Source of the DNA: Cystobacter fuscus DSM 2262
GTDB taxonomy: Bacteria > Myxococcota > Myxococcia > Myxococcales > Myxococcaceae
Assembly: GCF_000335475.2 (NCBI RefSeq)
Contig: NZ_ANAH02000028.1
Span: forward strand, 1 to 64,000
Direction: 5' to 3'
DNA length: 64,000 nucleotides
Shown: piece after piece, positions 45,776 through 53,793 of the stretch
Layout of the letters: every line of letters starts with the position of its first letter
Position numbering within the stretch: position 1 is the first letter of the stretch
Notes under the pieces: generated by a model
Databases searched by the model: none
What the model saw: only the letters and a program-made list of their open reading frames with translations
Told to the model about the DNA's origin: nothing
Translations under genes and position numbers: made by a program

Positions 45776-45879
45776 AGGCCCTGCTCACTCCTCCTGCGCG
45801 GTGACGCTGAGAGGCGTCGTCTTGCAGGCGAGCGCCTCGCTGAGGGCAACCCCCAACTGCCCCCGCCGACGAGCGCGTC

Positions 45880-45964
45880 GGGCGAGCGCGGTGACACGGC
45901 TGGGCTTTCCCTGAACGAGGTGCGGCGCGAGGCGCTCGCGGCGCGGGCGTCCTCCCCCGAGTCA
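45880..45964 (+). pseudogene. Endonuclease V (nfi) relic, internally deleted
   Basis: 45880-45912 matches nfi 36524-36556 at 32 of 33 positions, and 45912-45964 matches nfi 36965-37017 (the end including its stop region) at 50 of 53. The 408 nt between these two nfi segments are absent here, so the relic joins the early middle directly to the 3' end. Only sequence from the intact gene 9 kb upstream explains it. It is non-coding now: the stop codon has changed from TGA to TCA. Confidence 0.85.
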
Positions 45965-45974
45965 GTCCGCTTGC

Positions 45975-46571
45975 TCAGCGGGCGGGCCGCAGGGTCTCCA
46001 GCTCGGCGAGCAGTGCCTGGAGCTCGGGCGTCTCCAGCACCTTGTGCACCGAGGCGAAGAACTGCGACAGGTCTCCGGCGCCCTGGTGCTCGTAGACGGT
46101 GGCCTGCAGACCCATCTCCAGCCGGTCCACCTGGCGCACGAGCCGGGCCTCGAAGGACGTGCCCTGCTCGTACTCCTCCCACAGGGCGAGGTAGTCGGAG
46201 CCGCGGGGCAGCTCGGAGAAGATGCGCTGCACGGCCTCGCGCTCGCGCCGCTGCTTCTCCTCGCGGCTCACGCCGTCATGGGGGGTGATGTCTCCGGCGC
46301 GCGCCTCGCCCACGTCGTGCAGGAGCGCCATGCGCACCAGCTTCGAGGCGTCCGCCTCGGGAAAGGAGCTGTCGGCGAGGAACAGGCACAGGAGCGCCAC
46401 GAAGAAGGAGTGCTCGGCCACGCTCTCGCATCTCTCGCGGGGGATGCCCACGCGCAGCCAGCCCTGGCGGTAGAGGTGCTTGAGGTGGTGCAGCTCGAAG
46501 TAGGCCTCGAGCAGGGGCAGGGTGCGCCGGCCCCGCAGCAGCGCGATGGATGGAGCGGCCTTGGTGTGCAT
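45975..46571 (-). CDS. HD-domain phosphohydrolase, YfbR-like
   Basis: 198 residues. HD motif: RERCESVAEHSFFVALL (His), MALLHDVGEARAGDI (His-Asp), then QVDRLEMGLQATVYEH (Asp). The spacing fits the 5'-deoxynucleotidase YfbR branch, which dephosphorylates dNMPs with a divalent metal. Start ATG 46571; the frame upstream is long but the first codons there are low-complexity. Its gene end lies 10 nt from the nfi relic. Cytoplasmic. Confidence 0.85.
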   Translation of the reverse strand: MHTKAAPSIALLRGRRTLPLLEAYFELHHLKHLYRQGWLRVGIPRERCESVAEHSFFVALLCLFLADSSFPEADASKLVRMALLHDVGEARAGDITPHDGVSREEKQRREREAVQRIFSELPRGSDYLALWEEYEQGTSFEARLVRQVDRLEMGLQATVYEHQGAGDLSQFFASVHKVLETPELQALLAELETLRPAR

Positions 46572-46663
46572 GGGCCCGAGGCTAGCCGCGCGCTGGAAGC
46601 GGCGTGAGGGGAGGAGACACAAACCTTTCGGCCTCAGGGGGTGCTTTCGTTCCCCTCCCTCCC

Positions 46664-46691
46664 TTGAATTCCGTTATTTTCCGGGTAGAAT
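46664..46691 (+). promoter_or_regulatory. Sigma-70-like promoter of the Hint-less secreted protein
   Basis: TTGAAT (46664-46669), 16 nt, TAGAAT (46686-46691), in an AT-rich stretch that contrasts with the flanking GC-rich DNA. Predicted start near 46698, 31 nt before the ATG at 46729. Confidence 0.55.
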
Positions 46692-46728
46692 TTGATTCCC
46701 GTACTGAAATTCCCAGGGAGACGGCGGC

Positions 46729-47175
46729 ATGAAAGATATTCGGCTCGTGGTGGTGCTCGCGTGTGTGGGTGCATCGGGCGTGGCGCAGGCCCAGCTCGCC
46801 CTCCGCTGCACTTCGGATGACCGGCTGACGACGTTGGAGCAGAAGAGGGGCCGCAACGCCTGGGCGCGCAAGTGTGGCTACATCAGCACGACCCGGGAGG
46901 CCAATCTCAACAGCTTCAGCGAGTATCAGGTGTTCGCCAACGGCTGCTTCACCCAGCCGTGCGCGCCCAAGGGCAACAACTGTGTGTACTTCGTTCCCGC
47001 CTCGGAGTACGCGCCCTGCATCGGAGGACTGACACCGGTCGGCTCGTGCGATGCGCGCCTGGAGGGGGAGCCGTCGGATTCCCTGCTCGCGGCCATTTCC
47101 TCTCCGTCCACGCGCTATCTCTGGGCCTCCGCGCCGAGCCTGGACTCCCTGCTCGGCGCTCACCCCTCCTCTTGA
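46729..47175 (+). CDS. Secreted Cys-rich module protein, Hint-less paralogue
   Basis: 148 residues. Signal peptide (MKDIRLVVVLACVGASGVAQAQ). Residues ~23-107 are the same module as in the two Hint proteins at 50112 and 51081: RCTSDDRLTT, GRNAWARKCGYIS, SEYQVF, and Cys at matching places (27, 49, 73, 97, 107). The match ends at the Cys that precedes the Hint domain in those proteins; here an unrelated 40-residue Ser/Leu-rich tail follows. So this is a natural Hint-less member, or a truncated one with a new end. The function of the module is unknown. ATG start behind GGGAGACGG. Confidence 0.75.
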   Translation: MKDIRLVVVLACVGASGVAQAQLALRCTSDDRLTTLEQKRGRNAWARKCGYISTTREANLNSFSEYQVFANGCFTQPCAPKGNNCVYFVPASEYAPCIGGLTPVGSCDARLEGEPSDSLLAAISSPSTRYLWASAPSLDSLLGAHPSS

Positions 47176-47355
47176 GTTGAGTGGGCCCTCGGGCCACGGA
47201 CGGGCCGGGTATTCGTCGAATCCACCCTTCATGCGGTGGGCTTGGCCGCGCGGTCGCCCTGTCGGTTTTTGTCTTCACCTTTTTTAGATTTTTCACGTTT
47301 TTGTTTTTCATGCCTGATGGTGTGGAGGATCTCCACCCCCATCCAGGAGGGACTC

Positions 47356-48144
47356 ATGACGGCGTGGCTCGCGATGACACTGGCCCGGATCTCTCATTCT
47401 CATTCCCAGTCCATGAAGAGGACGAGGTCGGGCGGGCTCGTGCTCGCCCTGACGGGCCTGCTCCTGGGATGTGGCTCCAGCCTGCCAGGAGAGGATTTGG
47501 AGCCAGATGGCCTGGCCCGCTCCAGCGACGCGCTGGTGGAAATGTGCCCCGCCATTCCGCTCGCGGCGGGTGAGCAGAGCGCGCTGCTGCCGTCGTACTG
47601 CTACTACTGCGGTGACGGCATGTGCCAGGGGGGGGAGTCCCAGTACAGCTGTCCGGATGACTGCGGCTACCCCTCGTACTGTGGAGATGGGGTGTGCAGC
47701 GCGGCGGCCGGCGAGAGCGATTTGAACTGCGCCACGGACTGCTACTGCGGCGACAATCTCTGCAATGGCAGCGAGAGCGTCAACACGTGCCCGCGCGACT
47801 GCGGCTGCCCCAACCTGTGCGGCAACGGGGTGTGCAACAACAACGAGACGACGGGGACGTGCTGGACCGACTGCGGCACCCTGTGTGGGGACCGGGTGTG
47901 CAACGGCGGCGAGAACGCGAGCAACTGCGCCCAGGACTGCGGCTACTGCGGTGACGGGATGTGCGCCGGAAGCGAGACGCTGAGCAACTGCTACACCGAT
48001 TGTGGCTTCTGCGGCGACGGCCTCTGCCGCTCTCCGGAGACGCGCTACAACTGCCCGGACGACTGCGGCACCGTCTACTGCCTGTCGGGGAGCGACTCGG
48101 GCAACAGCATGTTGCCCGCGTGCCCGATGGAGCCGGTGCGCTAG
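47356..48144 (+). CDS. Cys-rich repeat lipoprotein (seven CGDG-type repeats)
   Basis: 262 residues. ATG 47356 sits behind AGGAGG; it gives an N-region of 20 residues, then a signal peptide whose lipobox is GLLLGC (another ATG at 47413 is possible). The mature part holds about seven units of the form CG(D/N)xxCxxxE(S/T)xxxCxxDCG, each with four to five Cys and acidic residues. Such disulfide/metal repeats (Notch/LNR-like) are typical of surface proteins and adhesins in myxobacteria. The function is not known. Stop 48142-48144, followed by a terminator hairpin. Confidence 0.78.
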   Translation: MTAWLAMTLARISHSHSQSMKRTRSGGLVLALTGLLLGCGSSLPGEDLEPDGLARSSDALVEMCPAIPLAAGEQSALLPSYCYYCGDGMCQGGESQYSCPDDCGYPSYCGDGVCSAAAGESDLNCATDCYCGDNLCNGSESVNTCPRDCGCPNLCGNGVCNNNETTGTCWTDCGTLCGDRVCNGGENASNCAQDCGYCGDGMCAGSETLSNCYTDCGFCGDGLCRSPETRYNCPDDCGTVYCLSGSDSGNSMLPACPMEPVR

Positions 48145-48189
48145 CTCGCTCGGCCCCGGCCCCGGCCGCTGATGCCGGGGCTGGTCCTT

Positions 48190-48219
48190 CCGGCTGGAGC
48201 GCTCCTCCACTCCAGCCGG
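48190..48219. terminator. Hairpin between convergent genes
   Basis: CCGGCTGGAG (48190-48199) and CTCCAGCCGG (48210-48219) form a perfect 10-bp stem around a 10-nt loop, in the gap between the Cys-rich lipoprotein (+) and the M1-like peptidase (-). No U-tract. Confidence 0.55.
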
Positions 48220-48237
48220 TTCTCGCCAGGCCGGGGA

Positions 48238-50007
48238 CTACAGCCTCCAGCGGATGGGCTCCGGCTCCGCGGTGAGGCCCATGAGCTTGCTGTTGACGAA
48301 CTTGCTGTTGGGGTCCACCACGAAACCCGAGGGCTCCCAGCCGTCACCCACGGGCACCTCCACCGTCACCTCCTTGTTCTGTCCCGTGAGCTCGAACTTC
48401 GCCAGTCCGATCCTCTTGTCGCCGCGGTTGTGGAACGACACCTCGACCTCCACGTAGCCGGGGTAGTAGATGTCGGAGTGCTGCGCCACCTTGAAGGTCA
48501 GCTTGCCATTGGCGCGATTCCAGCCGTCCGACTCGACGTACTCGTAATAGGGCCAGTTCGGCTCGCCGCTGCGCTTCACCCAGGCGTTGAAGTAGGGCGC
48601 GAGGTCCTTTCCCGACGCGATCTGCATCTCCGTGCGGAGATCGTCGATGCTCCGGGCCGTGGGCGAGGACAGGAATCTCTTGATGCCGGCGAGCACCTTG
48701 TCCTTGCCGATCAGCGGCTCCAGTTGCAGGAAGAGGATCATCGGCCCCGAGCCATACACGTTGTTGACGAAGGTGATGTAGTTGGGGGCGGGGTTGTCTT
48801 GCGGCTGCAGGTAGTAGGCCGCCCCCCGGGCCAGACGGTCCCAGTACACGCGCGTCTGCCCGGCCTCGCCACCGCGGTACTGCTCCTCATAGAGGTAGGT
48901 CATGTAATCGGCCAGGGCTTCCTTCCAGGCGAAGTCCCACTTGCTGGCCAGCGTGGTCCGGTTGCCCGCCCACTGATGCACCACCTCGTGCATGAGCGTG
49001 TGCAGGGTCATGTTGGCGTAGTCCTTGCGCAGCAGGGGCAGATCGTCGCGGAGGATGATGTTGGCCGGGTGCTCCATGCCCAACCAGTCCGTGGGCCCGC
49101 TCGCGATCCGCAGCTCCGAGCCGTAGGGCAGCGCACCCAACTGACCGGTGATCCACCCGAGGAAGTGCGAGACGTCGTCCCGGTTGAGCGCGGGGAGGAG
49201 CCGGCCGTTGGGGACCTCGTAGAACTTCACGCTCACCGGTGAGGTCAGGAACTGGGTCTCCACCCAGTTCGGGTTGGAGGCGACGGCGAAGGACGAGTAG
49301 GTGGGGGCCTTGACGTTCGCCGGCAGGTCGCACCGGGTCTGACGGTTGCTCGGCGTGGTGCGCACTCCGGGACAGAGCACGAGCTGATTCTCCGGGTGAT
49401 CCACGGTGAAGGAGACGCGCGTGAGTTGATCCGCGGCGTCGTCGCACGGTCCGAACAGGTCGCACGACTCCACCCATCCCAGCAGGTACGTGAACTGGCC
49501 TCCCGAGAAGTCCTGGCGCCTGGAGAAGCCGACCTGGCTGTAGTCGTACGTCGCTTCGGGGACGGTGTAGGTGCTCTTGATGATCGACGGCCCCCGGGTG
49601 CCGTCCACATCCGAAGTGGAGCAGATGTTCAAGTGCTCATTGGACCAGTTGAAGCCCTGCAGCACGGAGGTGCCACCCCATTGCCAGGAGACGTTCTGGA
49701 CGCTGGCGGGCCCGGGAATGCTGAGGCAGTCAATGGTCTCGCTCGGTTGGACCACGAGTTCCGAGCTGGCCTGCCGGCTCGTGAGATCGATGCCATATTT
49801 ATACTGGAGGACGTTGTACTGGCGATCGCCGATGATCTCCTGTCCCTGGGCACCGGGCTCGCATGTCGTGTTGGAACACCCATCTCCAGGAGTGGGCTCC
49901 CTGTTTGGATCTCCGCATCCCGTGCCCAGCACGCCGCCGAGGAAGAGAACGGTGGAAAGACGTCCCCGTGCGCGGGGCTTGTAATCAGTGCTGGCAACGA
50001 CCCTCAT
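48238..50007 (-). CDS. M1-like zinc metallopeptidase lipoprotein (copy 1)
   Basis: 589 residues. Lipobox LGTGC (Cys31). Zinc site HEVVHQW (His340, His344) and Glu363 in FAWKEALADY, the HExxH-x18-E pattern of M1. Where M1 peptidases have GAMEN, this has WLGMEHPANIIL (residues ~308-318), so the substrate-binding loop differs. No Tat signal; the enzyme is anchored to the outer side of a membrane. The second copy at 54720 aligns without gaps around the active site. ATG 50007 has AAGGA upstream. The upstream gene is a Hint protein 104 nt away on the same strand, with a terminator between them. Confidence 0.85.
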   Translation of the reverse strand: MRVVASTDYKPRARGRLSTVLFLGGVLGTGCGDPNREPTPGDGCSNTTCEPGAQGQEIIGDRQYNVLQYKYGIDLTSRQASSELVVQPSETIDCLSIPGPASVQNVSWQWGGTSVLQGFNWSNEHLNICSTSDVDGTRGPSIIKSTYTVPEATYDYSQVGFSRRQDFSGGQFTYLLGWVESCDLFGPCDDAADQLTRVSFTVDHPENQLVLCPGVRTTPSNRQTRCDLPANVKAPTYSSFAVASNPNWVETQFLTSPVSVKFYEVPNGRLLPALNRDDVSHFLGWITGQLGALPYGSELRIASGPTDWLGMEHPANIILRDDLPLLRKDYANMTLHTLMHEVVHQWAGNRTTLASKWDFAWKEALADYMTYLYEEQYRGGEAGQTRVYWDRLARGAAYYLQPQDNPAPNYITFVNNVYGSGPMILFLQLEPLIGKDKVLAGIKRFLSSPTARSIDDLRTEMQIASGKDLAPYFNAWVKRSGEPNWPYYEYVESDGWNRANGKLTFKVAQHSDIYYPGYVEVEVSFHNRGDKRIGLAKFELTGQNKEVTVEVPVGDGWEPSGFVVDPNSKFVNSKLMGLTAEPEPIRWRL

Positions 50008-50055
50008 GGGTGAGTCCTTTTGAGATGGGGAAGGGTTCAGGGACTTCAAAACAGA

Positions 50056-50088
50056 CCACCCGCCCGGGAAGGCGCACCGGGCGGGTGG
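50056..50088 (-). terminator. Terminator after the first Hint protein
   Basis: On the minus strand, CCACCCGCCCGG and CCGGGCGGGTGG (12-bp perfect stem, 50056-50067 with 50077-50088) is followed by TCTGTTTT, a rho-independent shape. Confidence 0.7.
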
Positions 50089-50111
50089 GGGAACAGGAGA
50101 CAGGGATGGGA

Positions 50112-50954
50112 CTAGAGGCCCTGGACGTCGGCTTCCTCGCGGGTGGCGAGACGGTAGTGGATGTCGGCCCACTCGTTCTGGAAGCGGACGGAGCCGGTGA
50201 GCAGGCCTTCCACGTCGAAGATGTTCTCGGCCTTGTCGTGGCTGGAGGGCTGGACGTTCCAGACGTAGCCCTTGAAGCGGAAGACGTTGATGTCGGAGAT
50301 GGAGACCTTCTGGCCATCGGAGGCGAGGAGGAGATCTCCGGCCTTGAGGGACTTGGCCTTCACGAGGTTGCCCTCGCCATCGACCATGGGGTGCTCGGAG
50401 GTGACCTCGAGGGTGATGCCATTGGTGAGGTGGAGGGCGAAGACATCCTCGATGGTGTCACCGGCGATATACGCCCGGATGGGCTGCTCGGAGTAGGTGG
50501 GGGCGAGCATCGTGGCCGAGGGGGTGAGGGCGGTGACGGTGGGTGCACCGGACGCGAGGGCCTCGGGGATGGGCATGTGCTTGCCGCCGAAGGACACCTT
50601 CTGGGTGGGGGTGAGGCAGCCGGTGACGCAGGTGCCCAGCTTGCTGATTTCAGTCAGGCCAATGCAGGCGGCATTGACGTCGGCGGGGATGAACCTGCTG
50701 CAGGACGAGCCGGGGATGACGCTGGGGTAGGCGTAGCAGCCCTCGAGGAAGACCTGATACTCGCCCTCGGAGTTGAGATAGGCCTCCTTGGCCGCGGAGA
50801 TGAAGCCGCACTTGCGTGCCCAGGCGTTGCGGCCCTGGGCGAGGGTGGCGTTGGTGAGCTGGTCGTCCAGGGTGCAGCGGGTGGCGAGCTGGGCCATCGC
50901 GGGAGAGGAGATGCCCACGAAGGCCAACACGGCGACGAACATCGATGCTCTCAT
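50112..50954 (-). CDS. Secreted Hint-domain protein (copy 1)
   Basis: 280 residues. Signal peptide, then the Cys-rich module (residues ~23-110: RCTLDDQLTN, GRNAWARKCGFIS, SEGEYQVF), then a Hint (Hedgehog/intein) domain ~112-260. Cys113 starts it (TGCLTPTQ), block B is VTSEHPM (His188), a segment KAKSLKAGDLLL matches the usual block, and it ends at RFQN (Asn260). Inteins and BIL domains normally end in His-Asn; here the His is Gln. A 20-residue tail follows. Hint domains self-cleave or splice by an N/S shift, so the module may be released or ligated (inference). RBS AAGGAG. Confidence 0.8.
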   Translation of the reverse strand: MRASMFVAVLAFVGISSPAMAQLATRCTLDDQLTNATLAQGRNAWARKCGFISAAKEAYLNSEGEYQVFLEGCYAYPSVIPGSSCSRFIPADVNAACIGLTEISKLGTCVTGCLTPTQKVSFGGKHMPIPEALASGAPTVTALTPSATMLAPTYSEQPIRAYIAGDTIEDVFALHLTNGITLEVTSEHPMVDGEGNLVKAKSLKAGDLLLASDGQKVSISDINVFRFKGYVWNVQPSSHDKAENIFDVEGLLTGSVRFQNEWADIHYRLATREEADVQGL

Positions 50955-51034
50955 CTTGTATCTCCTTTGATTACGAATTACTCGATTTACTGTTTTTGTT
51001 TTTTAGACGGGGAAGGAGCCGGTCCGGGGTGCCG

Positions 51035-51062
51035 CCGGCCCCGGCGGCGAGGCCGGGGCCGG
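51035..51062 (-). terminator. Hairpin after the second Hint protein
   Basis: CCGGCCCCGGC and GCCGGGGCCGG (51035-51045 with 51052-51062) form an 11-bp stem with a 6-nt loop, 19 nt downstream of the stop on the minus strand. No U-tract close by. Confidence 0.5.
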
Positions 51063-51080
51063 TGGACGGGGGGCGGGGGA

Positions 51081-51917
51081 CTACAGGCCGCCGACCTCGA
51101 ACTCGTCACGCAGGGACAGACGGTAGTCGTCCGCCGCCCACTCGTTCTGGAAGCGCACCGAGCCGGTGAGGAAGCCCTCGGCGCTCATGACGTTCTCCGC
51201 CTTGTCGGTGCTCTGCGGACGCACGTTCCAGACCTGGCCCTTGAAGTTGAACACGGTCACCTCGGAGAGGGTGAGCGCCTTACCATCCGCGCCCATGAGC
51301 GTGTCGCCCGCCTTCAGGGTCCGCGCCTTCACCATGGTGCCATCGTTCAGGAGCATGGGGTGCTCGGCGGTGACCTCGAGGCTGCGCCCCTCGCGGGTCT
51401 TGAGCAGGAAGATGTCCTCCTGCGTGTCACCCGCCACATAGGCGCGGATGGTCTGGTTGGCGAAGGACAGCAGGCCCGGCTGCGCCGCGGGCGTGAGGGC
51501 CGTCACTTCCTTCATGCCGTTGGCGTAGGCCTCGGGCACGGGCAACTGGCGGCCCGCGAAGTCCACGCGCTGGGTGGGGGTGAAGCAGCCGGTCACGCAG
51601 CTGCCCAGCTTGACGAGGCCGGCGATGCACGCCGCGGCTTCGTTGTCGGGCACGTACTGGGCACACGTGGAGCCGGGCTGCACCGTGGGGTAGCTGGCGC
51701 AGGCGTTGGTGTAGACCTGATACTCGTTCTCCGAGTTGAGGAACGCCTCGCGCGAAGCGGAGATGTACCCGCACTTGCGGGACCAGGCGTTGCGGCCCTG
51801 CGCCGAGGTGGTGGTGGTGAGCTGGTCATCCAGCGAGCAGCGGGCGCTGAGCTGGGCCACGGCGGAAGTCGAGAAGCCCGTGACGACGAGCATGAGCGCG
51901 GAAAGGATGTTCTTCAT
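51081..51917 (-). CDS. Secreted Hint-domain protein (copy 2)
   Basis: 278 residues, paralogue of the gene at 50112. Signal peptide (MKNILSALMLVVTGFSTSAVAQ); Cys-rich module with Cys27, 49, 73, 85, 97 and 107; Hint domain starting at Cys111 (TGCFTPTQ), block B VTAEHPM (His186), block with TLKAGDTLMGADG, end RFQN (Asn258), tail EWAADDYRLSLRDEFEVGGL. The penultimate His of canonical Hint ends is again Gln, so this difference is family-wide. The first Cys and the Asn are kept, so N-terminal cleavage looks possible. It lies 57 nt downstream of the M4 protease gene on the same strand. Confidence 0.82.
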   Translation of the reverse strand: MKNILSALMLVVTGFSTSAVAQLSARCSLDDQLTTTTSAQGRNAWSRKCGYISASREAFLNSENEYQVYTNACASYPTVQPGSTCAQYVPDNEAAACIAGLVKLGSCVTGCFTPTQRVDFAGRQLPVPEAYANGMKEVTALTPAAQPGLLSFANQTIRAYVAGDTQEDIFLLKTREGRSLEVTAEHPMLLNDGTMVKARTLKAGDTLMGADGKALTLSEVTVFNFKGQVWNVRPQSTDKAENVMSAEGFLTGSVRFQNEWAADDYRLSLRDEFEVGGL

Positions 51918-51974
51918 GTCTCTTCCTTGTGTGGGTGTTGGGTGTGGGGTGTTGCACTTCGTCCGAGGCGCCGC

Positions 51975-53567
51975 CTACTGCACGCCCGCGGCGCTCCAGG
52001 CGTCACGCACGGCCTGCACCACCGTGGCGTCGTAGCGGTCCTGCGCCGCCTGGACGGTCCAGGCGCGCGCCTGGGACATGGTGGTGGTGGAGGTGAAGTA
52101 GTTGGCGTTCGCGTGGTACCAGGTCTGCGCCGCGCGGTTCATGCCCACGCCGGTCACGTTGACGCCCGTCTTGCCGCGCGGGTGCGTGCCACCGGTGACC
52201 AGCAGCTTGAACACCAGGTTGGGGATGCCGGAGTTCCAGTGCACGCCCCCGTTGTCGGAGGTGCCCGTGTAGCGCTCGGGGTAGTAATCCTTCGACGAGC
52301 CGTCCTGCGTGGGGTTGTTCATGTAGCGCAGCGCGTCCCCACCGATGCCCGGCGTCCAGATGTACTCGCCGATCTTCCAGATGTCCGCGTCGACGGCGCC
52401 CCCGCGCGACCAGCTCGAGCAGAAGGCCGCGGCGACGTCCGACATGCTCTCGTTGAGCGCGCCCGACTCGTTGCGGTAGGCGAGGCCCGACTCGTACTGC
52501 GTCACGCCGTGGGTGAACTCGTGCGCGACCACGTCCAGGTCCCGGCCCAGCTCGCCCGAGTTGGCGTTGTCGCCGTCCCCGAAGGTGATCTGCACGCCAT
52601 CCCAGTACGCGTTGACGTAGCCCTGGCCGTAGTGGACGGTGCTCTGGATGCGCGAGCCGCGGTCGTCGAACGAGTCACGCCCGAACAAGGTGTCGTAGCA
52701 GTTGTAGGTCGTCCCGATGTGGTTGTAGTTGGTGTCGACGTGGTTGTCGCCCGTGGCGCCGCCGCCCTCGCTGCGGCGCAGCGTGCCCGGCGTGCTCCAG
52801 TCGTTGTTGGCCGAGTAGAGCGCCCGGTTGATGGAGTGCAGCTGCGGGCGCACGTCGAGCACCTCGCCGGACAGGGCGCTCACATAGACCAGGTCGCGCG
52901 CGGGCTGGCCCTCGCGCATTCCCACCACCGTCACCTCGTAGGCCGGGGACAGCTCGCCCTGGGCGCTCAGGAAGTAGACCGGGCCGGGCGTGCCCTGCGC
53001 GGTGAGGGTGGCCGTGCCGTCCACGGCGGCCCGCGCGGCGGCCTCGGGGGACACCCGCTTGAGGGTCGTCGGCTCGCTGGCGCCGCGCGCGTTGCCATTG
53101 GCCGCGAACACCTCTCCCGCCTTGTTGACGTGGAGCAGGAGCTCTCCGCCCACCACGCGCAGGCCGTTGCGCGTCTGCTCATAGCGCGCGTGGGTGAAAC
53201 CGAGGTCATCCGTGCGCACCGAGCGGAGGTTCAGCTCCTTCGTGCTCAGGCGGAACGCCGGGGCGACCCGGTCGAGCACGGGCCGCAGCGCCTGGTGGGC
53301 GAGCTCACCCGAGACGCGCAGCCCCGGGGCGGTGAAGGAGGTGTCCACCTTGCCGAAGTTGCCGCGGATGAAGGTGGGCACGTTGCCCGGACCCATGTCC
53401 ACCACTTCCACCTTGCCCAGCGCGCTCAGGGCCGCCTGGACGTCGTCACCGGCCTGCTGCTGCACCGGATCGGCCGGGCTCGCGTCCTTCTCCGGGGCGC
53501 CCCCACACGCCGCGCTGAAAGCCACACAGCAAGCTCCGATGAGTCCCTGCTTCCAATTCTGGATCAC
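51975..53567 (-). CDS. M4 (thermolysin-like) metalloprotease lipoprotein
   Basis: 530 residues. GTG 53567 lies 6 nt after AAGGAG. Signal peptide with FSAACGG (lipobox SAAC). FTP/PepSY propeptide region ~100-260, then the M4 domain: GGATGDNHVDTNYNHIG, AHEFTHGVTQY (zinc HExxH), NESMSDVAAAFC with the third ligand Glu, GGVHWNSGIPNLVFKL, and a C-terminal M4 segment. It would be a secreted, zinc-dependent protease with an auto-inhibiting propeptide. The upstream in-frame ATG at 53681 has no RBS. It is the first gene of a minus-strand run with the two Hint genes. Confidence 0.9.
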   Translation of the reverse strand: MIQNWKQGLIGACCVAFSAACGGAPEKDASPADPVQQQAGDDVQAALSALGKVEVVDMGPGNVPTFIRGNFGKVDTSFTAPGLRVSGELAHQALRPVLDRVAPAFRLSTKELNLRSVRTDDLGFTHARYEQTRNGLRVVGGELLLHVNKAGEVFAANGNARGASEPTTLKRVSPEAAARAAVDGTATLTAQGTPGPVYFLSAQGELSPAYEVTVVGMREGQPARDLVYVSALSGEVLDVRPQLHSINRALYSANNDWSTPGTLRRSEGGGATGDNHVDTNYNHIGTTYNCYDTLFGRDSFDDRGSRIQSTVHYGQGYVNAYWDGVQITFGDGDNANSGELGRDLDVVAHEFTHGVTQYESGLAYRNESGALNESMSDVAAAFCSSWSRGGAVDADIWKIGEYIWTPGIGGDALRYMNNPTQDGSSKDYYPERYTGTSDNGGVHWNSGIPNLVFKLLVTGGTHPRGKTGVNVTGVGMNRAAQTWYHANANYFTSTTTMSQARAWTVQAAQDRYDATVVQAVRDAWSAAGVQ

Positions 53568-53793
53568 TGACTGCTCCTTGCGTCGAGAGGTACAACGTTG
53601 CCTTGCCGCCACGACGAACTCGTGAAACGGGCGCACCCGTGCCGTCTCCGGCCCGACCGGTGTGCGCCCGAGTGTTTTCAAGGGGGAATCCGGTGCATGT
53701 CTCCCTTTCGCCCCGGACCGGGGCGGACGAGCGGAGACAAGAGGGGACCGGCTTACAGCTGCGTCTACACGACTTCGACTGCCAGATGCGTCC

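Noticed and set aside
45583-46182. A minus-strand frame over the nfi relic and the end of the RCC1 gene.
   Set aside because: It crosses the HD gene end and the relic and has no start context or domain.
48308-50007. A Tat or T6SS cargo reading for the M1-like peptidase.
   Set aside because: It has an ordinary lipoprotein signal peptide with a lipobox and no twin-arginine motif next to a hydrophobic core.
49863-53570. A 1235-residue plus-strand open frame across the Hint and M4 genes.
   Set aside because: It is the antisense of well-supported minus-strand genes, and its sequence is Gly/Arg/His-rich with no domain.
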